Assembly (NCBI GenBank): GCA_008828725.1 | Contig: MEHQ01000005.1 | Span: 1-64,000, forward strand | Origin: Saccharina japonica | Lineage: Eukaryota; Sar; Phaeophyceae; Laminariales; Laminariaceae | DNA: 64,000 bases | Reading direction: 5' to 3' | Shown here: positions 54,966 through 64,000 of the stretch, in pieces | How the letters are laid out: every line of letters starts with the position of its first letter | Numbering within the stretch: position 1 is the stretch's first letter | Made by a program: the position numbers and the translations under genes | Notes under the pieces: generated by a model | Databases searched by the model: none | Told to the model about the DNA's origin: nothing | The model's input: the letters and a program-made list of their open reading frames with translations, nothing else

Positions 54966-56334
54966 ACCACTATGCAGTTGTCGTAGCCGTCTCCCGAAGC
55001 TGTCTCTCGCGGGCAGAGCGATCGACATAATAAGTCATCTTACACAACCCGTAGCACATATATATACGCACGCGCGATGGAAGTATCTCACACGCAGCTT
55101 GCAAAGATGAGTTTCGACGGAATCCTCGATCTCCCAGGCGAGTGAGGTGTGTTGAACAAAAAAATAATTAAAAACAAATCAGATACGAAGCCCCTTCAGA
55201 TTTGGCGTGGAGCATTCATGTGGTACATACACCCCATCAATCTTTTTAGGGATTTGAGAGTGAAAAAAACAAAAACGACCAAAAAAATTGATGTGTATCA
55301 TGTAGAACATATCATCATATGGAAACATATGGAATGCATATGGAATGAAACACCGGGGCATGGCATCGACCTCATGCGAATCCCGGTATCCAATATCCCG
55401 TTACCAAACATTCCACTACCCATAGAACTCCACAGTCTATCCAACGGACGTCGTATCTTGTATCTATATTGCACGCACATCCCCCCTGCGTTGAAATCGA
55501 TACTGTGCGACATCAAAATACCCGCAGTATGCGGACCACCCAGCTTCTGCCACTTCTTGTAGGAGTGGTGGTGATAAAATTGGTGTCCGAACTAAACACA
55601 AAAAAATGAAGTCGTACTATGTACGACCCGGGCGTAGCAACAAGAAAGTCTATACTCCCCGAGCTCTTAATACAGAAACGCCTCCACCCTGCCGCCGTTG
55701 CTGCCACCGCCGGTTGGCGGCTTGGCCGAAACACATGCATGCCTTTGGGTGTAGTGTGTGTTGATTCACAATAAAAACCGCCCCCGCCCCCCCCACCCAG
55801 ATCGACATCCAGCACATCCAGTGTCCGTGCTGACTCAAGTATGCTGTGAGAGGTGTTTCGTGCTTACAAACTTTGTGATTACAGACTACCAGATACGAGA
55901 AAGACATACATGTGCTCAGTACAACGAGTACATCGCAAGTGCAGTGTGTACGTAAGGCGACCAGACAATGCATTTGCCAAAGCAACTTTCTACGGCAATT
56001 CATGAAAAGGACCGTTTGAATATCTTTATCGGGCTACCCATACGATCCTTGGATTTCCGTGCAGAGTTGCCTATGAAAAATACATACTCAATACGTGTAC
56101 GTATATACGTGAAAGCAATACCAGGTACCGGTATATACTCTGTACATCTGTACATGTAGAGTATATATACGCGTATGATGTACTCGTACCTCTGTCTGGT
56201 AATATAAGCACCGTTTATTTCACTGTATGAACGTCCAACCGGTCCTTATACTTCCGAACAAAGTGGTACACGTGCATACGTTGCGTTGCGCGCACGTAAC
56301 TAAACGTCTTACTAGGGAGCCGCTGGGTCACGAG
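54966..56334. other. Intergenic downstream of the HACD gene
   Basis: No credible exon. An ORF of 137 codons at 55149-55562 has no recognisable features. 55690-55800 is C-rich. Confidence 0.35.
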
Positions 56335-56505
56335 TCACGAAGCTTTGACCTTCCCTCCACCCCCCTGCAGCTGCTTCTTTCGCTGCCGGATCATGTGCAC
56401 GTACAGCTTGGGGGCACCGACGACAAACGCGAAGAAGATGTAGGCATAGAGGATGTACAGCGTTGACCCCTCGGGTAGGCCTGGTATGTCGGGCAGCCCC
56501 ACAGC
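56335..56505 (-). CDS. HACD terminal exon
   Basis: Follows TTTCGCACAG|. It encodes the last transmembrane helix (STLYILYAYIFFAFVVGAPK), the conserved YVHMIRQRKK and a short Gly/Lys tail ending KVKAS and TGA. No KKXX retrieval signal is at the extreme end. Confidence 0.88.
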   Translation of the reverse strand, partial: AVGLPDIPGLPEGSTLYILYAYIFFAFVVGAPKLYVHMIRQRKKQLQGGGGKVKAS

Positions 56506-57649
56506 CTGTGCGAAACAAAAAGCAAAAATGCAGCAGTAAGATAGCAGCAGCAGCAGCGAAAGAAGCAGCAGCAGCAGCAGCGCGAAAAAAAGCGGCGGCG
56601 CGCGAACCAAACGCGCAAAAAAAGAGCATGGAGCGCGACGTCACCGAAAACGGGGCATTGGTTTTAAGGATATTATTACTGCTAAACGCGTTTAAGCATA
56701 ATAACTTCAAGCAGTTTAATTCCCCAAAACGCGGGTGGGTGCAGTTTATTATTATTATTTTTTTATTTTCCATCCCATTTATTATCTTCGCACTTCTGCC
56801 TTCCTCCCTCCCTAGTCGTATCTCAGATCCGGGGTCACAAAGTAGGCTCCTCTCCCTCCTCCCCCACTACGGTTCTTGCCTTGCATTTTTATCGCGCAGA
56901 GGGTTCAGCCTTCCCAACGCTCGTCGCTTTTCATCGAATTTTGCCAACTCACGCTCTCGCGCTTTCCGCTAGTCAAGATATGTTTTTGCGAGAAAAAGTC
57001 CCTACGACATGCACTCGGGGGGGCTCGAACTCACCATCTTAACCCTAACAGGCTTCGTGGTTATACCTGCTAGCCCACCGGGGCGACCGGTGTTGTAAAG
57101 GGGTATATACCCCCTTTTAACACCGGACTCTCGTTTCTGGGGGGAAAATTACTTGAAAATAGACTTAGACGTTTGTTCGTGTACAGCATTGAAGAAGGCG
57201 AATTTAACCCTTTTAAAAATCTGCAGTCCCGTTATGGGGACAAACCACTCTAATTCTAAGTAAGTTGTCCCCAAAACGGGACTCCAGTCCTGTAAGGGTT
57301 AAGCATAGTTCCAAGTATTTTGTCATGGTGTGCCCGTCCCCCCCGTCTATCGTTGTGGTGGCGTTACCTACCACCATTATGATTATAGTCCTTTTACAAA
57401 GAGCATCTACTGGTAAAAACGGGCGTAAGGGACTCTAATGCCCCCGCCTTCACGCTTGGTGCTAGAAATGCCTGGTCGGTGAAAACCCGACATGCTCCGT
57501 CCCGGCTATATAGGGATGCGAGGGTCTATGGTCATACGACTACGGCCATGCATGGAAATGAAGTACACCCCCAACGTGCTCTCCGTCTCGAAAGGGATGC
57601 GTGGTCAATGGTCAAATGACTAAGGCAAGCAACAAATGAGTACGCCCGC

Positions 57650-57681
<32 letters not shown>

Positions 57682-60600
57682 CGTCGCTCGCGTCCTCACG
57701 GCCAGTTTTGGATGCGAGGGTCTATGGTCATACGACTACGGCCGTGCACGACAGGGGTACCACCCGCCCCCCCCCGCCCCTCAGAAGCATCTGGAGAGGC
57801 AAAAGGAAGAGCTACTCGTACTGCTTTTAGCTTGGTACCGAACACATGTGAGCAATCAAGAGCAACCACGGGGACAACCTGCACAGCAGTTGAAGTCGGG
57901 TCCATCCCGTACTGGTGCCTCATCGTACTGTACAGTGGTGTACCCATTGAAAGGCCACCCCGTGGCAAGCCCAAAAAACGTTGTCTTATCTCTTAACCCA
58001 TTTAGGACTGCAGTTCCGATGTGAGTACCAAACACTTGGAATTAGAGTGAAATAGTTATTTCTAGACAGTGCAGTCCTGCAAGGGTTCACATGGTCTTAT
58101 TTTTTTTCTATAATACTGACAAACATGATCCCGTACTAATTCCAAGTAGTTCGTTTCTCGTGACAGGCCGACGTAGCTGGTCTTATCTTTACTTTGGCCT
58201 TAAACCGGACCGGATGGTCTTAAAAATGGGTCTTAAAAGGGGTACACCACTCTGCAGTACCTTGCTACACCTCGGCAACTTGGCATGGGCTTGGTTGCGA
58301 AGGGGTCAACATTACACTTGGAGCGAAAACAACAAACGACGAAACCGTACACGTAGCTCACTGATGGCAGGCGCGAGAGGAGGGAGTTTTGGGGGAACTA
58401 CGAAAGAAAGCAAAAGGGTCACGCAGGCGGGGGGTGTTTCGTGTAGCTCATTCATGGCAGGCGCGACGCGACGCGACACACGTGCTAAACATGAACAGTG
58501 GGGGTAACGTTCTACATGGGGGCAAATATATGTCTATCAGGTTGGTACTACTACTGTAGTATATAGTAGGTGCCCCTGCGGATAACAATATATCGTAGAA
58601 TGCAGTTGTCTGTTCACGATCGGACACTGCTGCGTACAGATCTTCCGTGACGCACGGGTGCTGTTCTCCACTGTAAATGAGAGGGCCATCGTAAGGAGCT
58701 ACTCTTGAGTGCTCGAAGTCTTGTCGGCGTTGACGAGTGGTCGATCAAATGTGATCACCCTTACCCTGCGTATTCTCGGCTCCCGCAGCTTTGTGAAAGT
58801 ACGCAGCTGTTACAAGCACGCCGGCCAAGAACCCCGCGTCGTGAATATATATATGTGCCGTTCTCATGCGTACAAGGTGCTGAGTGCGCGCATGTTTTAT
58901 GTTGTGCTTGTGTTTTCTTCAATCGGGGCGCTCTTTAGGCTGTCAATGTGACCCACAGGATAGAGTTCAGGGAAATGGGCTAAATTGCAATCGTCATCAT
59001 TACATCATCATCATCATCATCATCACACCATCACCATCACCATCATCACCACTATAATAATCAACATCATCATCATCATCATCACCACCACCATCCTCCT
59101 CCTCCTCATCATATTTATCATCATCACCACCACGATCATCATATTCGTCATCACTACCACCACCACCACCACCACCATCACCACGACCACCACCATCACC
59201 GCGACCACCACCACCACCACAATAACCACTACCACCCCTCCTACGGACACACAAATAGCGAAAGAAAAAAACGTCGACCCCCCCACCTTGATGTGCGGCA
59301 TCCCCACGATCCATGTTCCGAGCTCGCCGGCGAAACCCAGGGGGTAGAGGAGGATAAACGCCGTGTATCGAAGCCAGTGCAGCACCGACGGGCACATGCC
59401 CACGATGTTCAGGGCGTAGAACGGGTACCTGCAGGAGGAGCGGAAGCCGCGCGTTAACCCCTTAATAACCGGTTCCCCCTTTTTTGGAGACAAACTACTT
59501 GGAATTAGTGTTAAGATAAGTTTTGCAGTTCTTAAAAGGGTGAAAGAAAGCGGGACCAGTCAGCTGTGTTTGGGTACGTGGTATGTCAGTGAAAATAGTG
59601 TCAAAAGGTACAGCCGAAGTACAGCTTCCCGCCAAAAAACAAAAAAGGCGCCAACCGGCCAGCGTTTGCACACCTTTCTTTTAAGTATGCAACGAGGTAC
59701 AGTTGGTACGCGACAGCAACTGGCTACGAAGGCTCGCGGGTTATATTGTGAGTCAACGTTGGGCATAGGCTCTCAAAATGCTATTATTTAGGAATAAGAG
59801 TGGAGTTCCTCGCTGGACTCGTGAAACGATAGAGGAAGCGCTTTTCGACTGTTTTTTTTTTCTAAATGACGGAGCTCTTTAGGGCCCGTTTTAACGAAGG
59901 AAAAAAAAAAAAACAATTTGGAAAAAAAAAAAATCAAATCCGCTTTTCATTGGTCAGAACCCGCACCACCACCCAAGATTATACCCCAAGATCCCAATCT
60001 TTGGTGCTGGTGCGTGTGTTGGCCAATGAAAAGCGTAGTTGAATTTTATTTTTTTCCAAATTGAATTTATTTTGTACTCGTTAATACGGGCCCTTAAGCC
60101 CAAAATCGGCCGAATTTAAATTATTTTGTTGCAATTTTTTTCATTTGTTCACCGGGCAGCACTTTTAATTCCCTCCAAAAAAAAACAGTTTTTGGCTTTA
60201 CTATTAGTAGAGAGCTCTTCAAGTGAGAAGCCTCTCAAAAAAAAAAAAAAAATGCTGCACCTCTACCCCGTACCATGCGTCGCTGAACACAAATGCTTGC
60301 AGCAGCAGTAGTTGTATGTTTTAAATGCAAAAAAAAAAAAAAAAAAAACAACAAGTCACCCTGAAATTACCAACTCCAAAATTCGTAAGACGTGTCGCGT
60401 ACTGTATGATGCGCACGATTCCCAAAAAGTACGTAGGCCATGGTGGCGGGGCAAGAGGCAGACGTGCGTCCGGGGGGGATCTCTCCATCAAGCCAAAATT
60501 ACGGCACCCTTTTCTACAAGAATGGTCCCTGTATAGTGCCGGTTCCCTCTATAGTGCCGGTATGTATGCGCCAGCCAACAATACCGGCACTATGTATAGC

Positions 60601-62849
60601 GGCTACCGGCACTATTTCGCTCACTGCCACACGCGTGAATCCCGTCTGTGCCACGCGATTTCACAGGCACTATAGCGGGCAGCCGGCACTATAAAGGGAC
60701 CACTACCGGCACTATAGAGGGACCACCACTGCTGTATTATAGCCGGCCCGCGCCGAACGGCCCTGCACCGAAGCAAACCGAACCACATCCTAAAACCAAA
60801 AGCTTGCAGCTGATACTGTTATAACCCTTTCCCACTTAAAAAAATGATCTAAATGTCTTTCATGGCAGATATATACCTGATCTGTGTGATTTGCGTGATC
60901 TGTATGATCTGTATGATCTAGCTCATCATGTTGCCGGGTGGGAGCCGTATGAATCACCTGCATGATCTACGTATAATAGCGGAAAGACCCTGCACCAAAC
61001 CAAACCAAACCAACCAAAAGCTTGCAGCTGATACTGCTGTAACCCTTGCACACATGAGACAGATAACTCATTCCCACTTCAAAACGATCTATAGGTCTTT
61101 CATGGCAGATGCATTTCTGATCTGTATGATCTAGCTCATGTACACGGTCTATAGCCGAAAAACCCTGCACCAAACCAAACCAAACCAAAAGCTTGCAGCC
61201 GATACTGTAACCCTTGCACACATGAGACAGATCATTCATTCCCACTTAAAAAAATGATCTATAGGTCTTTCATGGCAGATATATTTATGATCTGTATGAT
61301 CTGTATGATCTGTATGATTTCGTAGCTCACGTTGCCGGGTGGGAAACCTTGGCCGATATAAGGCGACCTAAATTGGCTTGACAGGACTACGAAGGCGACC
61401 GAAACAATGACACCTTTAGTGTTCTCAACACGTCTACGAGCCGCGTGAGGGCCTATACAGCAGTACGGGTAGGAGGGAGGGTCGTGTTTGCGCCCGTCCG
61501 CGCCGTACAGTAGTACGACTCCTTGCACTGCTGTAACTCGGACACCAGACTTTGTATCACCTCACTCAACCACACAGCAGCTATAACGGGGGACCATACC
61601 ATAGTAAATAGGACCTATGATACGGTACACACAAAATCCTGTATATTTTACCTATTTTTCATAACAATATTTGGTCCTATTTACTATCGTCCTCGGTAAT
61701 AGTGGCCGTCGCTGTAAATCGTCACAATTATCGCCAATGTCTCTCCCTCTGGAGTCTCAGGACAATCTCGGCCACGTCATATCGGGTGGCATGCCGACGG
61801 CGGTGCTCTGTCTTGAGCGGCACACACTTGCTTTTCGAACGACGCACCCAGGTGCACATGTACTTGTAACATGAACACAAAGGGCATACTCGCTTTGAGA
61901 GATCGAGGATAGGACTTCGTCGAAGCTCACCTCGCTGCAAAGCTGTTGTGTTGATGCTTCTACGTACTTCGATTCCGCGCATACATGTACTACATACATC
62001 ACGTACGAGTATAGGTTTTATGTATGACATTTTGCACAGCACAGCAGCGGTGAGCTCTTTTGCCTTGGTGTCACAATAGCCGCCGCCGCCCCCGCTCGCC
62101 ATAGCCTCCTCCTCCTCCTCCTCCCCCTCCTCCTCCTCGGGCGGCAAGAGGCACCAAGAGCAAAGGAAAGAATAGTGCACACCTCGGACAGATCATGATC
62201 TATCTATCTATCTATCTATCTATCTACAGAAAGATCATCTAGAGTAGTTCCTCACCTGCCGTTACGAGAGGTTGTATATACGTACGACAGGATCTACATA
62301 AACACTCGTAACACAGATCCAACCCAGGAAACACGCGCTATTGTAGATTATGGGGGGGATTTTCTATACGGGTCCCACCCGGTGGCAAAATGACGAGCTA
62401 AACCATGCAAGATCGGGAATTCATGTATCTTCCTTGAAATATCTAGATCATCAAGTGGGAATCAATGATCTAGATCATGAAGTGGGAATCAATGCTCTAG
62501 ATCATCAAGTGGGAATCTGTGATGTAAATAATCCAATGGGAATCTATGTAGATCATGAAGTGGGAATCTATGATGTAGATCATCAAGTGGGAGTCAATGA
62601 TGTAGATCATCAAGTGGGAATCTATGATCTAGATCATCAAGCGGGAATCTACGATCTACTGTAGATCATCAAGTGGGAATCTATGATCTGTTGATGATCT
62701 ATCCGAGGTGTCGCCGTTCGGCTCCCACCTACTCACCTAATCATCTCGGATGCCGCCCACGCCGAAAACATCAGGAGCACCCACGGGCTGTCCCGCACCG
62801 GCGGAAACGCAGTCACCACCGAAAACAGGGCTAGGTCTCGCCCGACAAC
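56335..62849 (-). CDS. Very-long-chain 3-hydroxyacyl-CoA dehydratase (HACD/PHS1/PAS2), 5' incomplete
   Basis: Three exons join in frame: 62849-62737 (phase 0 to 2), 59428-59287 (to 0) and 56505-56335. The protein reads VVGRDLALFSVVTAFPPVRD, SPWVLLMFSAWAASEMIR|YP, FYALNIVGMCPSVLHWLRYT, AFILLYPLGFAGELGTWIVG, MPHIK|AVGLPDIPGLPEGST, LYILYAYIFFAFVVGAPKLY, VHMIRQRKK. The family motif RY-x-x-F-x-x-LYP-x-G-x-x-x-E is present, with catalytic Tyr and Glu seven residues apart (YPLGFAGE). HACD removes water from 3-hydroxyacyl-CoA in the third step of ER fatty-acid elongation. The protein is multi-pass; the hydrophobic stretches seen match the later helices. The first ~80-100 residues, including the usual LEvLH region, were not found up to the window edge. 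Confidence 0.88.
56755..57090 (-). mobile_element. tRNA-derived SINE, near full length
   Basis: Reverse-complemented, the head is CCGGTCGCCCCGGTGGGCTA, GCAGGTATAACCACGAAGCC, B box GAGTTCGAGCCCCC. The body includes GGGACTTTTTCTCGC, GACGAGCGTTGGGAAGGCTG and GAACCGTAGTGGGGGAGG. The tail is ATAATAAATGGGATGGAAAA. It is flanked at 57087-57126 by a 40-bp palindrome (CCGGTGTTGTAAAGGGGTAT and its inverse). Confidence 0.7.
57430..57780 (+). repeat. Poly(C)-ended repeats, three modules
   Basis: Right module (57470-57572), left module (57579-57640) into a C run of about 29 (57650-57678), then a right module again (57712-57780). Alternation of modules with C runs is typical of the family. Confidence 0.6.
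58990..59225. repeat. (CAT/CAC)n triplet run
   Basis: Over 200 bp of ATC, CAC and CAT triplets, ending 60 bp before an HACD splice donor on the other strand. Confidence 0.85.
59287..59428 (-). CDS. HACD exon (active-site Tyr/Glu)
   Basis: 142 bp between CTCCTGCAG| and ATCAAG|GTGGGG. Contains YPFYALNIVGMCPSVLHWLR and the catalytic YPLGFAGE. Confidence 0.9.
59454..59543. mobile_element. TTAACCC-type 90-bp MITE
   Basis: GTTAACCCCTTAATAACCGG ... GACAAACTACTTGGAATTAG ... TTTTGCAGTTCTTAAAAGGG. The ends are roughly inverted. It lies 26 bp beyond the acceptor of HACD exon 59428. Confidence 0.5.
59800..60290. mobile_element. MITE family A interrupted by a Harbinger-like MITE
   Basis: Family A sequence (ACGATAGAGGAAGCGCTTTT ... 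GGAGCTCTT and AGCCCAAAATCGGCCGAATT ... GCTGCACCTCTACCCCGTAC) is split by the GGGCCCGTTTTAACG element at 59882-60093 (212 bp), flanked by TTA on both sides. Family A was therefore already in place when the second element inserted. Confidence 0.7.
60525..60725. repeat. CCGGCACTAT palindrome family, dispersed copy
   Basis: ATAGTGCCGGTTCCCTCTAT, GCGCCAGCCAACAATACCGG and several CCGGCACTAT motifs, in inverted order relative to the 54.6-kb array. Confidence 0.6.
60780..61330. repeat. Roughly 170-bp tandem repeat in HACD intron
   Basis: Three diverged copies carrying CCCTGCACCAAACCAAACCA, AAAGCTTGCAGCTGATACTG, CTTTCATGGCAGATATAT and (GATCTGTAT)n. Confidence 0.7.
61585..61702. mobile_element. MITE, family T
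   Basis: AACGGGGGACCATACCATAG ... CCTATTTTTCATAACAATAT ... GGTCCTATTTACTATCGTCC, a near-complete palindromic copy. Confidence 0.6.
62186..62225. repeat. (ATCT)n microsatellite
   Basis: About ten ATCT units. Confidence 0.85.
62430..62700 (+). repeat. 24-27-bp repeat, open as DHQVGIYDL units
   Basis: GATCATCAAGTGGGAATCTA-type units, about nine copies, mostly multiples of 3 bp. One + frame (62350-62664) is open and reads as an 8-9-residue peptide repeat. It lies in an HACD intron on the opposite strand and is most likely non-coding. Confidence 0.7.
62737..62849 (-). CDS. HACD exon (middle helices)
   Basis: Acceptor CGAAAAAAG|GTTGTC, donor ATGATTAG|GTGAGT. Encodes 37 codons plus two bases that complete Arg with the next exon. 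The SPWVLLMFSAWAASEMIR stretch is the family's W-x-x-x-E-x-I-R region. Confidence 0.8.
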
Positions 62850-62867
62850 CTTTTTTCGATAATATAT

Positions 62868-63250
62868 ACCAGTGTATGGTATATATATATATATATCGGA
62901 AACATACATGACAAACATTCGGCCACAGAAGGGCGAGGGAAAACGGCGTTAAAGCCCTCTTGGGATTTCAGGGGGGAATAACGACGGTTTCGAATGACGG
63001 TTACAAATATTGGGTCACAACTGGCGGTTACAAATGACGGTTACAGCGTGATTGGGGTTATAATATACCAGTATATGGCACACATACCGGAAACATATGT
63101 ACATTGCAAACATTCGGCGACAGGAGGGCGAGGGCAGACGGCGCTGGTTAAAACCCTCTTGGGATTTCAGAGGGGCAAAAACGACGGTTACAAATGGCGG
63201 TTACAAATGACGGTTACACATGACGGTTACAGCGTGATTGGGGTTCTAAT
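62868..63250. repeat. 190-bp tandem duplication
   Basis: ACATTCGGCCACAGAAGGGC ... CCCTCTTGGGATTTCAGGGG ... GACGGTTACAGCGTGATTGG occurs at about 62910-63055 and again at about 63110-63245. GACGGTTACAAAT motifs are repeated inside each copy. Confidence 0.75.
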
Positions 63251-63434
63251 TTAACCCTCTTTTGGGACTCCAGAGGGGACACACGACGATGTAAACCGAC
63301 GGTTGCAGCAGCGGCCACTTGTGTGATTCAGGATTTTGAGGGATGATGCCCCCATTGGTGTCCCGAGACAGAATATTATATTGTAGGAGTCGCACGGCGC
63401 ACGGCATGGGGGGGCATCATGTTCCTAACCGTAC

Positions 63435-63492
63435 TGCAATGTAGGCGCTCACGCTGAACTCGTAGACGGTTGATAGCACCAAAGTTGCCATT
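63435..63492 (-). other. Weak candidate for an upstream HACD exon
   Basis: On the minus strand an ATG at 63492 opens MATLVLSTVYEFSVSAYIA before GTACGG, a hydrophobic stretch that could be a first membrane helix. It does not match the conserved N-terminal HACD region well and would still leave about 60-80 residues missing. Confidence 0.15.
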
Positions 63493-63504
63493 GGTTTCGG
63501 TCGC

Positions 63505-63665
63505 TATCCCTTAAAAGGGATCTGTCATATCCCTTAAAAGGGGTCCCTTATATCCCTTAAAAAGGGGTCCCTTATATCCCTTGAAAGGGGTCCCTTATCC
63601 CTTGAAAGGGGTCCCTTATATCCCTTAAAAGGGGTCCGTCCCAAAGGGGTTCGTCCCAAAGGGGT
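63505..63665. repeat. Tandem CCCTTAAAAGGGG palindromes
   Basis: Seven to eight copies of a 20-24-bp unit (TATCCCTTAAAAGGGGTC with variants). Each copy is itself a near-perfect inverted repeat. Confidence 0.8.
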
Positions 63666-64000
63666 TACGTATAATATGATAGGAAAAGCAAGACGCCATC
63701 CCTGAAAAAACAGGTCTATCTATACGAGTACATACAGCGGGGAGAGCGGATTACTCTGTTATGTGCCCCGACAAAGCACTACAGGACACCTACCGTAATA
63801 AGAAACCGGAAAGCTGGTCCAGAATGGATTACTTGTTCAAGAACGGGTATGTGTTACACACCAAATTCAGTATAACGCCTCCCGATTTTATTATTTTCCT
63901 GTAAAATCAGCCTGCCGTTCCTATTAGGTACGTCTACTCGTATACCAGTACTCGTTTTTCAGGGGGAAAAAAAGCACACTGCCCATGCCACCATGCCACC
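63666..64000. other. Window end, nothing recognised
   Basis: No supported gene or repeat; the 5' part of the HACD gene may lie here or beyond the edge. Confidence 0.4.

Larger units (their letters stand above)
56506..59286. other. HACD intron (2.8 kb) with repeats
   Basis: (CAG)n/(GCAGCA)n at 56548-56582. SINE at 56755-57090. TTAACCC-type 90-bp MITEs at about 57211-57302 and 57992-58088. Poly(C)-ended repeat modules at 57430-57780. CAT/CAC/ATC triplet run at 58990-59225 close to the donor of the upstream exon. Confidence 0.6.

Noticed and set aside
55149..55562. 137-codon + strand ORF
   Set aside because: AT-rich, no recognisable domain, no splice context; probably chance.

Overview
This is a nuclear, eukaryotic, intron-rich and repeat-rich window. 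The best-supported gene is a nuclear-encoded plastid ClpP protease. Its product starts with a signal peptide followed by an A-F-F motif, the usual form of a heterokont (secondary red plastid) import signal. Together with GT-AG introns of up to several kb, CAG/CTG runs and many short transposons, this suggests a photosynthetic stramenopile with a fairly large genome, perhaps brown-alga-like. No bacterial operons, CRISPR arrays, rRNA genes or free-standing tRNA genes were seen.

Layout. 1-4.8 kb is gene-poor and full of MITEs, with one tRNA-derived SINE split by a 669-bp insertion. A + strand gene of unknown function (certain exons 7241-7822 and 14595-14861, possibly starting near 4862) has a 6.8-kb intron made largely of a satellite derived from the 3' end of its own exon, splice donor included. 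14.9-21.5 kb is repeats, many ending in poly(C). The minus strand from 31053 down to about 21522 encodes a CNOT4/NOT4 E3 ligase (RING, RRM, CCCH finger, long Gly/Ser-rich tail). A further minus-strand gene (34657-37654) has three related phase-0 exons, two of them near-identical through a recent 902-bp tandem duplication. The plastid clpP gene runs on + from 40030 to 52006 in six exons, all in phase 0. Its introns hold a minus-strand terminal exon of another gene, a 613-bp fold-back element flanked by TTAA, a noisy duplicate beside an N gap, an antisense TPR exon and a C14-G7 array. The minus strand from 62849 to 56335 carries the 3' three exons of a very-long-chain 3-hydroxyacyl-CoA dehydratase (HACD/PHS1/PAS2); its 5' exons were not identified.

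The three recognised genes belong to unrelated housekeeping processes: mRNA turnover and ubiquitination, plastid proteolysis, and ER fatty-acid elongation. There is no sign of a gene cluster. The most unusual content is in the non-coding DNA: splice-donor satellites, poly(C)-ended repeats, the GC array inside clpP, and several small-transposon families with readable target-site duplications. Parts of the window (N gap, long C/G runs) show signs of assembly trouble, which limits conclusions there.
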